From Acidobacteriota bacterium (GTDB lineage: Bacteria; Acidobacteriota; Terriglobia; Bryobacterales; Bryobacteraceae), in NCBI GenBank assembly GCA_018268935.1, contig JAFDVS010000077.1:1-64000 (forward strand): DNA of 64,000 bases, in the 5' to 3' direction. Positions 9,536-18,089 of this stretch are shown here, one piece after another. Each line of letters opens with the position of its first letter. The first letter of the stretch is position 1. Position numbers and translations under genes: made by a program. The notes beneath the pieces are model-generated. The model was given only the letters and a program-made list of their open reading frames with translations. It did no database searches and was not told where the DNA came from.

Positions 9536-10447
9536 CTACCGGGGGGGCGCAGCAGTCGCCGATACAGCTGGCTTCCCATCCACCGTCACCGGCTCCATCA
9601 GCTCTGTCCTGGTCCCATCAGGATCAAACAGATTCAACTGCCGCCGCCTGTTAATCCCCGTCCGGATCTCCAGCGGCCGCGTATATTCCTTCCGGGCCGG
9701 CAACGCCTCAATCGCAGCCAGCGCCTTCTGCATATCGGGCACCATCAGGCAAATATGATGCGCCGAACCGCGCCGCGTCTCTTCCGGCAGATCCTTGTAC
9801 AGCATGAACTCGACGTAGTCATCCCCATCCGGCACTTTCATGTTCACCCAATCGAGCACCTTTCCATCCCGGCTCCCGCGCCACAGTTCCTTGAACCCCA
9901 GCACCTCACCGTAAAACTTCATCGAAGCATCGAGCGACCCGACCAGAATCCCCACATGCAGCATCCGCGTCGAAACCCCGGTCGACAGATGCTTCCCCTT
10001 CTCTCGCACGGTCCATCCGTCCGGCATGTACTGCACGAACTCCACCGTGTGCCCATCCGGGTCCTTCACATTGAAGCTCTTGTTCTTGATCCGCCCCAAG
10101 CCAGTCTTCTCCGGAACCTTCACACCCTTCGCCGCCAGATACAGCCGCATCCCTTCGATATCATCCGTCTCCACCGAAATATGATTCAGCCGGTCCGTAT
10201 TCGGCGCACGCTCCGGAAACACCTCGATATACTGCCGCTCGTTCACCTTGAAGAACGTCATCGAAAACGAACCATCGGGATTCGACAGAGAATACGGCTC
10301 CTGCAGTCCCAGCATCCCCCGATAGAACCCGCGCGTCTTCTCGATATCTTTCGAAAACACCGCAATATGCGCCACGCCCGTAATCCGAGGCCGGGATTGC
10401 CCGAACAGGCTCATCCCCACAACCAGCAAGAGAAATGCCGCTTTCAT
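9536..10447 (-). CDS. Secreted two-domain VOC (glyoxalase/dioxygenase superfamily) protein
   Basis: A 303-aa protein with a signal peptide (MKAAFLLLVVGMSLFGQ) and two vicinal-oxygen-chelate domains in tandem. The first begins at RITGVAHIAVFSKDIEKTRG, with FYRGMLGL and the later metal-ligand-like HTVEFVQY. The second begins at MLHVGILVGSLDASMKFYG, with GFKELWRGS and DYVEFMLY. VOC proteins bind a divalent metal with His and Glu residues spread over two domains, and candidates are present here. The ATG at 10447 was chosen because GGAGGTGTG precedes it. The reaction (dioxygenase, isomerase or lyase) is not evident. A secreted location is unusual for the superfamily but seen in Acidobacteriota. 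Confidence 0.85.
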   Translation of the reverse strand: MKAAFLLLVVGMSLFGQSRPRITGVAHIAVFSKDIEKTRGFYRGMLGLQEPYSLSNPDGSFSMTFFKVNERQYIEVFPERAPNTDRLNHISVETDDIEGMRLYLAAKGVKVPEKTGLGRIKNKSFNVKDPDGHTVEFVQYMPDGWTVREKGKHLSTGVSTRMLHVGILVGSLDASMKFYGEVLGFKELWRGSRDGKVLDWVNMKVPDGDDYVEFMLYKDLPEETRRGSAHHICLMVPDMQKALAAIEALPARKEYTRPLEIRTGINRRRQLNLFDPDGTRTELMEPVTVDGKPAVSATAAPPR

Positions 10448-10472
10448 CACACCTCCATTATGCATACGCTAC

Positions 10473-12221
10473 TCAGCGGTTCCACGGAAACGCCGCGGTC
10501 GGCGCATTCGCATACCGCTTCATCCGTACCGTCAACCGGCCCCCCGCCCCCGCCGCCAACCGCACCCGAAAGCTCGTCCCGCCAACCGCCATCTTCCCCC
10601 CATTCCACTCCACCCCCGTCAACTGATGCTCCCCATAAGCCCCCGTCTGCACCACCACTTCCCGCGCCGCTACTTGCCCGGTGTTCACCAGCGTCACGGT
10701 CACTTCCTCCGGCCCAATCTTCTCTACCAGCGCCGCCACATATTCCGGCAACCCTGCCCGTCTCCGCACCGGATCGAAATACCGCAGCCGCGCATGCAGC
10801 ACATTCCCCGATCTCCCCGGATCATTCCCACCCAGCATCAAATTCACCAGCGTGTCCGTCTCCACTGGGCTGTACCGCTGCGCCCCATCCGAAGGGCGCG
10901 TATCCGCCGTGCTCTTATCCGCCCGCATCGCCTCCAACCGGCGCTGCAGCCGCTCAAAATCCCCCTGCAAAGCCTTCACCGGATACTCCGCATTCTTCCC
11001 ATCCAGAAACTGCAGCCACCCGTCCGATCCCAGATACTTCTTATCCGCCTCATCCATCAGCCACAGATAAATGTCCCGCTGCACATCGAAATGCTGCCCC
11101 GGAGTGTATCCATACCACCCCTGATCCCCATACTTATTCGGCAGCAGAATCCGGCCCCGCTCCTCCTTCTTCGCCGCATACAAATTCGCAATCTGCCGGC
11201 GCAGCGGCTCCACAAAAGACCGGTCCCCCGTCATCAGAAACGCCTCCCCAAACGCGATCCGGCACCCCCGCATATAGTAATTCCGCCCGCTCGTCGACGG
11301 ATCGAAATTCCATCCGAACGTCCCGCCATACCACTTCCCGCCCCATTCGCTCCCCGTCACGCCGTCCAACCCGATGTTCGTCGGCACATTTCCCCCATTC
11401 GCCATCACCCTGTCCCGCCACGCGCCCGCATACTCCAGCAGCCAATCCCGATACTTCTTCTCCCCGGTCAGCGCAAACGCATTGAACCCCAGCGAGCAAG
11501 CCGCCAGGTTCAGCGGATGATCCCCTTTGATATTCGCCGCCGCCTTATACCGCTCATGCCGCTCCGGATGCCCCGCCACCACCTCCCCACCCCAATCAAA
11601 CACCGTCGCCGGAGTCAGCAGCGGACCCTTACTCCCGTTATGCAAGCTCCGAATGATCTTGTGCTGCCTGTCATAATTCGGCGCATCCTTATCCTCCCCA
11701 TTGAACATCCCCGCGAACCGCCGCATCCGCCGTATGTACATGGCATCCTCAGGTGAAGCCAGCGCATAGAAGTGAAACGCCGCCAGACCCTCCCCCGTGT
11801 GCTCCCAATCGAAGCTCGTCACAAACTCCCGGTAAAACATCCCGTCCTTCGCCATCACCGCCGATGGCGCCTTAGCCGCCGTAAACTGCTGCAGGTGCCC
11901 TTCCCAGATCCGCCGGTAATCCGCCAACACCGATTCCGGCGCCCCCAGCGCATACAGCAGTGTCCATGGCGTAAACGTCTCCATGACATCATCAGGCCCA
12001 TCATTGCCGCCCCACCGCTCGATACACCGGAAAAATCCCCGCTCATCGACATACTTCGTGGTGAACTCCGTGGCTGCCTCGGCATACGCCCGAAGCAGCG
12101 CCCGCTCCGCCAGCGCCCACGCCGGTGGCGTCATCGGAGTCCGGAGGTCCACTACCGTTTCCGCCACACCCAGCGAAACGAAAACGGCACCCATCGTCAC
12201 CATATAAAGAAGGGATTTCAT
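10473..12221 (-). CDS. Secreted uncharacterised protein, possible alpha/alpha-toroid fold
   Basis: A 582-aa protein starting with a signal peptide (MKSLLYMVTMGAVFVSLGVA). The frame stays open upstream of 12221, but the signal peptide marks the start. The body is rich in Trp, Tyr and His and has helical repeats such as ETFTPWTLLYALGAPESVL and EHTGEGLAAFHFYALASPED. These resemble six-hairpin or alpha/alpha-toroid carbohydrate-active enzymes, but I cannot name a family. The last 90 or so residues look like a beta-sandwich (EEVTVTLVNTGQVAAREVVV). It ends 25 bases before the VOC gene on the same strand, so the two may be co-transcribed. A role in polysaccharide metabolism is only a guess from the apparent fold. 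Confidence 0.7.
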   Translation of the reverse strand: MKSLLYMVTMGAVFVSLGVAETVVDLRTPMTPPAWALAERALLRAYAEAATEFTTKYVDERGFFRCIERWGGNDGPDDVMETFTPWTLLYALGAPESVLADYRRIWEGHLQQFTAAKAPSAVMAKDGMFYREFVTSFDWEHTGEGLAAFHFYALASPEDAMYIRRMRRFAGMFNGEDKDAPNYDRQHKIIRSLHNGSKGPLLTPATVFDWGGEVVAGHPERHERYKAAANIKGDHPLNLAACSLGFNAFALTGEKKYRDWLLEYAGAWRDRVMANGGNVPTNIGLDGVTGSEWGGKWYGGTFGWNFDPSTSGRNYYMRGCRIAFGEAFLMTGDRSFVEPLRRQIANLYAAKKEERGRILLPNKYGDQGWYGYTPGQHFDVQRDIYLWLMDEADKKYLGSDGWLQFLDGKNAEYPVKALQGDFERLQRRLEAMRADKSTADTRPSDGAQRYSPVETDTLVNLMLGGNDPGRSGNVLHARLRYFDPVRRRAGLPEYVAALVEKIGPEEVTVTLVNTGQVAAREVVVQTGAYGEHQLTGVEWNGGKMAVGGTSFRVRLAAGAGGRLTVRMKRYANAPTAAFPWNR

Positions 12222-12260
12222 AGAGCCGATGGTACGCGATAGCACAGCCTGTGCGCATTC

Positions 12261-12290
12261 TTGCATGGGCCGGAGCCATTCTGCCATACT
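12261..12290 (+). promoter_or_regulatory. Possible sigma70-type promoter for the electron-transfer run
   Basis: The 111-base gap between the divergent genes at 12221 and 12333 holds TTGCAT at 12261-12266 and CATACT at 12285-12290, separated by 18 bases. This is a moderate match to a -35/-10 pair pointing toward the gene at 12333. It is the only plausible main promoter before the long run of tightly spaced plus-strand genes. Acidobacterial promoters are poorly defined, so confidence is low. Confidence 0.3.
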
Positions 12291-12332
12291 GAGGCACTAT
12301 TCCCCAGGGAGAGAGGATCTCGCCGGTTATCT

Positions 12333-14591
12333 ATGTCGAAAGACGTCATCGTTGCAGCGGACCTCGGTGGAACTCCGCTCACCCCCGATGAGCTTGCCGC
12401 GATCCCCGAACTCGCCACTATCCGTAAGGAAATCTGGGGCAAATTTCCCGGAGCCATCGCCCGCAAAGACTTCCGCGCCGGCGAAATCCTATTCCGCGAA
12501 GGTGACTCCGGCAATACCGCCTTTCTCCTCCTCTCCGGCGAAATCCAACTCTCTCTCGATGCTGCCCGCGGCCTCAACCGGCAGCCGCCGCCTGTTGAAA
12601 CCGGAGGCCTCTTCTCCAACCTCACCCGCCTCGGCAACTACCTCAAAGGCGTCCCCGAAAAGCGCAAGTCCGATCAGAAGCCGGATCGTACGCACATCCC
12701 AATCGATGGCCCCGTCGATCTCCCCATCGACAACCCCCTAGCGCACATCCGCTCCGGCGAAATCTTCGGTGAACTCTCCGCCCTCGCCGCCCTCAAACAG
12801 GAAAAACTAAAGCGCGCCAAATTCTATCCCCGCTCCGCCACCGCCCGAGCCCTCACCGACGTCGTTGTTCTGGAAATGCTCCCCAATATCCTCAACAACG
12901 TCCTCTACAATTCCCCGGCTTTCAAAGACAAGCTCAATAAGAATTACCGTGAGCGCGCGCTCGACACCCAATTGCGCAGCGTGCCCGCCCTTTCCGGCCT
13001 CTCCCAGGACTTCCTCGATTACCTCCGCGAGAAGGCCGAACTCGTCGACGCCATCCCTGGCCAGGTCATCTGCAAGCAGGGCGATCCGGCCGATTCCTTC
13101 TATCTCATCCGCATGGGATTTGTTAAGGTCTCCCAACAATTCCCCGGCGGTGAGATGGTGCTCAATTACATCTCCCGAGGCTCTTACTTCGGCGAAATCG
13201 GCCTGCTGCCTCCCGTATTCCGCCTCGTTGCCCGCAACGCGGAGGGCCCGCAGACCGCCATCGCCGTCATCGCCCGCGAGCCCATTACCGTCGGCCGCAC
13301 TCCATCCGGCGACAACATTCTTCGCATCACCTGGGATGAATACATCTCCCGAGAGCATTTCCGCATCAAGGTGGAAGGCGCCCAGGCCCGCGTCCAGCGC
13401 CTTCAGGGCGGCAAGAACCCCCTCAAGTTCCAAGGCGCCAATTCCGACTCCTTCCTAATTGGACCCGGCGACTCCTTCCAACTCGGCAACACCATCTTCG
13501 AACTGAAAGAAGACGATTACCCCGCCGGCCGCCGCATGGCCACCTGCACCGCCATGGATTTCTGCCAGCTCGTGCGCATCAAATCCGCCGAGTTCGCCCG
13601 CATGCTCGCCGAATACCCTGAGGTCGAAGCAGCCATCGCCGAAGTAGCCCGCGCCCGCCGCCAGATGAACGCGCAGCTCATGTCGCGCGTCTCCACCGTC
13701 TACCTCGACGACTTCCTCGAACTCGATCTCATGCAGGGGCAGAACCTGCTGCTCATCGATCTCGAAAAATGCACCCGCTGCGATGAGTGCGCCCGCGCCT
13801 GCGTCTCCACCCACCCCGACCGTATCCCCCGCCTCCTCCGCGAAGGCCTGCGCTTCGACAAATACCTTGTCCCCACTTCCTGCCGCGCCTGCCTCGATCC
13901 CCTCTGCATGACGCGCTGCCCGGTCGGCTCCATCCGCCGCAAGCAAACCCTCGACATCGTCATCGAAGATTGGTGCATCGGCTGTGGCAACTGCGCCATC
14001 GATTGCCCCTACGGCAACATCAACGTCGTCAAAATCGGCGACGGCCAGAAAGCCGAGCCCCGTCCCAAAGCCACCGTCTGCGATCTCTGCGCCGATTACA
14101 GCGAACCCAATTGCGTTCGCGCCTGCCCACACGACGCCGCCCTTCGCGTCGATCCCAAACGCTTCTTCGCCCGCGATCTGGCCGGCGTCCCGCTCAACGT
14201 GCCCACCGCCGCCCCCGCCGCCGTTCCCATCGAGGATTCACCGCTCCTCCAGGAAACGCGCATCCACACAAACATCGGCGACCTCATGGCGATGTTGCCT
14301 CGTCTCCGCGTCAAATCCGGACTCCAGGAAGGCCAGACGCTGCAGCTCCGTTTCCCTTCCACTTCCCTCGGCCGCGCCGCTGAATGCGATTTGCGCTTTG
14401 AAGATGATGGAATCTCCCGCGTCCACTGCACGATCTTCTTAGACCGCAGCAAAGCCGTCGTCAAAGATAACGACTCTACCAACGGCACGCTGGTCAATGG
14501 ACAGCCCGTCGCGGAAACGGAACTCCGCAATGGTGACATTATCTCTGTGGGAGACGTGGATCTCGAATACCTTTCGGGGCGCATGCAATGA
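12333..14591 (+). CDS. cNMP-binding / FHA / four-cluster Fe-S fusion protein
   Basis: A 752-aa soluble fusion protein. Order: a cNMP-binding (CRP-like) domain at about residues 40-165, with a long Pro/Arg-rich insertion (FREGDSGNTAFLLLSGEIQL). A second follows at about 225-320 (CKQGDPADSFYLIRMGFVKV), interrupted near 320-395 by an FHA-like segment (VGRTPSGDNILRI, SREHFRI). An Fe-S region spans about 475-610 and a C-terminal FHA domain about 650-750 (LGRAAECDLRF, SRVHCTI, DSTNGTLVNG). The Fe-S region has four cysteine groups: CTRCDECARAC, CRACLDPLCMTRC, CIGCGNCAIDC and CDLCADYSEPNCVRAC. This pattern matches the electron-transfer subunits of the DMSO reductase/HybA/FdnH type and should hold four [4Fe-4S] clusters. 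The gene overlaps the next by ATGA. No molybdenum subunit is encoded nearby. The start at 12333 is the best ATG; an in-frame ATG at 12261 is possible. Confidence 0.88.
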   Translation: MSKDVIVAADLGGTPLTPDELAAIPELATIRKEIWGKFPGAIARKDFRAGEILFREGDSGNTAFLLLSGEIQLSLDAARGLNRQPPPVETGGLFSNLTRLGNYLKGVPEKRKSDQKPDRTHIPIDGPVDLPIDNPLAHIRSGEIFGELSALAALKQEKLKRAKFYPRSATARALTDVVVLEMLPNILNNVLYNSPAFKDKLNKNYRERALDTQLRSVPALSGLSQDFLDYLREKAELVDAIPGQVICKQGDPADSFYLIRMGFVKVSQQFPGGEMVLNYISRGSYFGEIGLLPPVFRLVARNAEGPQTAIAVIAREPITVGRTPSGDNILRITWDEYISREHFRIKVEGAQARVQRLQGGKNPLKFQGANSDSFLIGPGDSFQLGNTIFELKEDDYPAGRRMATCTAMDFCQLVRIKSAEFARMLAEYPEVEAAIAEVARARRQMNAQLMSRVSTVYLDDFLELDLMQGQNLLLIDLEKCTRCDECARACVSTHPDRIPRLLREGLRFDKYLVPTSCRACLDPLCMTRCPVGSIRRKQTLDIVIEDWCIGCGNCAIDCPYGNINVVKIGDGQKAEPRPKATVCDLCADYSEPNCVRACPHDAALRVDPKRFFARDLAGVPLNVPTAAPAAVPIEDSPLLQETRIHTNIGDLMAMLPRLRVKSGLQEGQTLQLRFPSTSLGRAAECDLRFEDDGISRVHCTIFLDRSKAVVKDNDSTNGTLVNGQPVAETELRNGDIISVGDVDLEYLSGRMQ

Positions 14592-15559
14592 TCGTCGATC
14601 GCACACATCGCGAATGGATACTGGCCTCCACAGCCATCGCCCTTGCGTCCACTCTCGCCTATCTCGTCTACGCCCTGCTTTCCATCAACGGACCTCGCGG
14701 CGGCTCATTCATGGGACTAACATTCGGTTTCGCCGGCACCGGCATCATTATCTTCGAATGCCTTCTCGGCCTGCGCAAAAAATATCCCGCTTCCCCCCTC
14801 GGCCGCGTCAAAACCTGGCTCCGTGCCCACATCTGGCTTGGTCTCCTCAGCTTCCTCCTCATCCTCTTCCATACCGGCTTCGGATGGGGCAAAGGCGTGT
14901 CTTTCCTCCTGATGATCCTCTTCCTCATCATCACTATCAGCGGCATCGTTGGCCTCGCCTTCCAGAACTGGATTCCCCGGCGCATGACCGAACTCGTCCA
15001 GCGCGAGACCATCTACGAACAAATCCCCGACGTCATCGCCCACCTTCGGCTGGAAGCCGACGAGCGGGTCGAGTTCCTCACCGCCGGTATCGGCATCGAA
15101 GAACTCCCTGACGAAACCGTCCTCCGCGCCGGTGGCAAAAAGTACTACTTCGATCCGGGCCAGTTCAAGAGTGCCATGGACAAGATCGAAGCAGAGCGCA
15201 AGAAGCGCCGCACCAGCCCCCAGATCGCCGTCGAAGAGAGCGCCATCACCGCCCTCCGCGCTCATTACCTCAAGGAAATCCGGCCCTACCTCGTCCCCAA
15301 ACCCGAACGCGCAGGCCGCCAGCTCTTCCAGACCCCGCAGGCCGTCGCTGCTTACTTTGAGAGATTACGCACCATTTTGCCGCCTGGAGCTCATGAGGTG
15401 CTACTCGATCTCGAAACCATCGTCGAAGAACGGCGCCAGCTTGCCATCCAGGTCCGCCTCCATCACTGGTTGCACGGCTGGCTGCTCATTCACCTGCCGT
15501 TGTCCATGGCGTTCCTCGTCCTGACCCTGGTGCATGCCGTGGTGTCTCTCATCTACTGA
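14588..15559 (+). CDS. Cytochrome b-like integral membrane protein
   Basis: A 323-aa inner-membrane protein with four N-terminal membrane helices (about residues 10-32, 41-61, 80-98 and 104-125), a soluble loop of about 160 residues, and a C-terminal helix (about 297-320). His81 and His95 lie on helix 3, and His302 and His316 on the last helix. Each pair is separated by 13 residues, the spacing seen in bis-His haem b proteins of the ferric reductase/NADPH oxidase type. A di-haem b quinol-linked protein is therefore a reasonable inference. The start codon overlaps the stop of the Fe-S gene (ATGA), and the following ten-haem cytochrome gene begins one base after its stop. This arrangement suggests a membrane complex of the three products. 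Confidence 0.8.
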   Translation: MIVDRTHREWILASTAIALASTLAYLVYALLSINGPRGGSFMGLTFGFAGTGIIIFECLLGLRKKYPASPLGRVKTWLRAHIWLGLLSFLLILFHTGFGWGKGVSFLLMILFLIITISGIVGLAFQNWIPRRMTELVQRETIYEQIPDVIAHLRLEADERVEFLTAGIGIEELPDETVLRAGGKKYYFDPGQFKSAMDKIEAERKKRRTSPQIAVEESAITALRAHYLKEIRPYLVPKPERAGRQLFQTPQAVAAYFERLRTILPPGAHEVLLDLETIVEERRQLAIQVRLHHWLHGWLLIHLPLSMAFLVLTLVHAVVSLIY

Positions 15560-15560
15560 T

Positions 15561-16871
15561 ATGGCGAAAGAAGAAAAGCCCATCGAATACGAACGCCGGA
15601 CAGCGGACACCAAAACGCTGGCCCAGCGCCTCGTCCTCGCCTATCAACAGAACGGCCATTGGCTTCGCTTCTGGCGCAAACGCCTCGCCTACGGGCTCCC
15701 CCTACTCGCCGCCCTCGGCGTCGCCCCATTTCTCACTGGCATCGGAGGAGGCAAACGCGTCTTCACCAACGGCCCCATCTCCGGCGTCCACGTCATCTTT
15801 GAGCAGGATTGCAAAAAATGCCATTCCGTCTCGCTGGCCAAAGTGCAGGATCAGGATTGCAAAGTGTGCCACGACGGACCCCGCCACCAAGCCAACACCA
15901 TCGGCGAGCCCCGCTGTGCCGTCTGCCACATTGAGCACAAAGGCTCCCTCAAACTAGCCTCCGTCAGCGACGCCAACTGCACCCGTTGCCATTCCGATCT
16001 CTCCGCCCACGGCAAGAATGTCGCCACCAAGGCCCTGGAAGTCACCGGCTTCGCCAAGGGCAGGCACCCCGATCTGTCCGCCATTCTCAAACGCGATGAC
16101 CGCCCCCTCAAACTCAATCACGCCATTCACATGCCCGCCCAGCCGAAGAACATCCGCGGCATCAAACTGCCCATGAAATGCGTCGATTGCCACAGCTTCG
16201 ATCTCAAGGGCGAGGCCGTCCCCGTCACCTTCGAGAAGCATTGCCTCTCCTGCCACAAAGGCGAACTCGGCTTCGATGTCTACCAGGTCTTAGGCGGCGA
16301 GAACGGCATTGCCCCGCACAGCAAAGATCCCGAAGGCATCGGCAAGCTCATCCGCGATGCCTACACCAAGGCCCTCGACGCGAATCCCGGACTCACCCAG
16401 CGGCCCCTGGGGCGCAATCTCGATGCAGGCGCCTCCCGCGGAGTCTGGCTTGAAACCGCCGTCCGCGATTCGACGAGCTATGTATTTGAGAAAAAATGCC
16501 GATACTGTCATGAGGTGACACAGGAGAATGGACTGCCGGTAGTGGAGAAAGTCAACAAGGTCGCCGGCCAGTTCCAAAAGGGTAAACCCGAAGGCCCTCG
16601 CTGGCTCAACCATGCCGAATTCCGCCACCATGCCCACCGCATGGTCGCCTGCGCCTCCTGCCACACCAAAGCCCAGCAGAGCCAAAAGACCAGCGATATC
16701 CTCATCCCCGCCATCGAAACCTGCCTCACCTGCCATGGCAGCTCCGGCACCCCTATCGACAATTGCTCGCAGTGCCATTATTATCACGATAAGACCTTGG
16801 AGAAAGAACGGGATCGTAAGACAATCGAGGAGTTGATCGGCTCATTACGGGTTGGGAGTACCCCACAGTGA
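15561..16871 (+). CDS. Membrane-anchored ten-haem cytochrome c
   Basis: A 436-aa cytochrome with ten CxxCH motifs by eye (CKKCH, CKVCH, CAVCH, CTRCH, CVDCH, CLSCH, CRYCH, CASCH, CLTCH, CSQCH). An N-terminal segment (LAYGLPLLAALGVAPFLTGI) should act as an uncleaved membrane anchor and leave the haem domain in the periplasm. Many other His residues could serve as distal ligands. The likely role is to accept electrons from, or give them to, the cytochrome b encoded just upstream, like NapC/NrfH-type or larger periplasmic multihaem proteins, although the sequence does not match a named family I can recall. The ATG at 15561 lies one base after the upstream stop. Its own stop overlaps the kinase start (TGATG). 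Confidence 0.92.
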   Translation: MAKEEKPIEYERRTADTKTLAQRLVLAYQQNGHWLRFWRKRLAYGLPLLAALGVAPFLTGIGGGKRVFTNGPISGVHVIFEQDCKKCHSVSLAKVQDQDCKVCHDGPRHQANTIGEPRCAVCHIEHKGSLKLASVSDANCTRCHSDLSAHGKNVATKALEVTGFAKGRHPDLSAILKRDDRPLKLNHAIHMPAQPKNIRGIKLPMKCVDCHSFDLKGEAVPVTFEKHCLSCHKGELGFDVYQVLGGENGIAPHSKDPEGIGKLIRDAYTKALDANPGLTQRPLGRNLDAGASRGVWLETAVRDSTSYVFEKKCRYCHEVTQENGLPVVEKVNKVAGQFQKGKPEGPRWLNHAEFRHHAHRMVACASCHTKAQQSQKTSDILIPAIETCLTCHGSSGTPIDNCSQCHYYHDKTLEKERDRKTIEELIGSLRVGSTPQ

Positions 16872-18076
16872 TGGCCGAAGTACGCAAAATCGGCGAGTTT
16901 GAGCTCCTGGAGCCACTCCACGGCGGGACTCATCCCTTGTTCAAAGCCAAGGACCCGGCTGGCAACTTCGTCGCTCTCAAAGCGATTCCCCTCACTATCG
17001 CCTCTCAGGAACAGCGCGAACGCTTCCTCCGCGAAGCCGAAATCGCTAAAACCCTCGACCATCCCAACCTCGTCAAAGTGATGGCCTCAGGAGCAGGCGA
17101 AACCCATCTCTACCAGGTGATGGAGATGCTCGAAGGCTCCGACATCCGCAAGATCCTCGCCTCCAAGACTCCACTTACCTGGGATCAGCGGCTCTCCATC
17201 ATGGAGCAGGTCTGCGACGGACTCGGCTACGCCCATTACCGCGGTCTTGTCCACCGCGACCTGAAGCCCGCCAATCTCTTCTTCGAAAACTCCGGCCGCG
17301 TCCGTATCCTCGACTTCGGCATGGCGCGTATCCAGGATTCCAAGCTCACCCAGGCAGGCGTCGCCCTCGGCACACTCAATTACATGGCCCCCGAGCAGAT
17401 CCGTGGCGAAAAGTGTACCGCCGCCTCCGACGTCTTCTCCTGCGGCATTATCTTCTATGAGCTGATCACCGGACGCCACCCCTTCTCCCATGGCAGCGGC
17501 GGAATCCAGGAAATCCTCACCGCGATGCTCTTCCAGGAGCCGCCCCAACTCCGCCAGATCGTCCCCGACGCCCCTCCTGGAATTGAGAACGTCATCGCCC
17601 AGGCCCTGGACAAAGATCCCGCGCGGCGACCGCAGAACGCTTCCGAACTGCGAGGCATGCTCCGCTCCTGCCGCCTCGGCGCGGCTTCCAGCGGACCCAC
17701 ACCTCCCGCTCCGGTCCAACCCCCCGATCTCGGCGCCACCCGCAAGATCAAGCGGCCCGATATCGATGCCCTCAAGGCGATGCAGAAAGCCGCTCCGGCA
17801 CCCGAAGCCAAGCCCGCTCCACCCCCGCCTCCACCTGCCCCTAAGCTGCCCGCCCCGCCGCGCACCGAAACCGTCTACTGTCCCGCCTGCACCCAGGCCA
17901 ACACGAGAGGTGCTGCTGTCTGCAAACATTGCGGCGCTTCGCTCATGGCTACCTCCACCAAGTTCGCCACGATGCAGCCGAAGCCCGCCTCCTCATCCTC
18001 TTCCCAGTGGATCATCGCCGCAGTTACCGTTATCGTCATTCTGGCCGTCACCGTCTTCCTGCTCGTCAAGAACTAA
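16871..18076 (+). CDS. Ser/Thr protein kinase with zinc ribbon and C-terminal membrane anchor
   Basis: A 401-aa Hanks-type kinase. The ATP-binding Lys is in VALKAIP (about K37). The catalytic loop is HRDLKPAN (Asp130), the Mg-binding motif is DFG (148-150), and APE is at about 173-175, so it should be active. The glycine loop is atypical (LHGGTHPLFKA). The kinase domain ends near residue 275. A Pro/Ala-rich linker, a zinc ribbon with CPAC and CKHC, and a single C-terminal membrane helix (WIIAAVTVIVILAVTVFLLV) follow. It is thus tail-anchored with a cytoplasmic kinase, lacking an extracellular sensor. Its start overlaps the upstream cytochrome stop, and a five-haem cytochrome follows 13 bases later. 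The FHA domains encoded at 12333 are natural candidate readers of its phosphorylation; that link is inference. Confidence 0.93.
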   Translation: MAEVRKIGEFELLEPLHGGTHPLFKAKDPAGNFVALKAIPLTIASQEQRERFLREAEIAKTLDHPNLVKVMASGAGETHLYQVMEMLEGSDIRKILASKTPLTWDQRLSIMEQVCDGLGYAHYRGLVHRDLKPANLFFENSGRVRILDFGMARIQDSKLTQAGVALGTLNYMAPEQIRGEKCTAASDVFSCGIIFYELITGRHPFSHGSGGIQEILTAMLFQEPPQLRQIVPDAPPGIENVIAQALDKDPARRPQNASELRGMLRSCRLGAASSGPTPPAPVQPPDLGATRKIKRPDIDALKAMQKAAPAPEAKPAPPPPPPAPKLPAPPRTETVYCPACTQANTRGAAVCKHCGASLMATSTKFATMQPKPASSSSSQWIIAAVTVIVILAVTVFLLVKN

Positions 18077-18089
18077 CATCATCACCACC

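Noticed and set aside
9755..11485. 576-codon plus-strand frame, Pro/Ser/Ala-rich
   Set aside because: Antisense to the VOC and the secreted-protein genes, which have signal peptides and, for VOC, clear domains.
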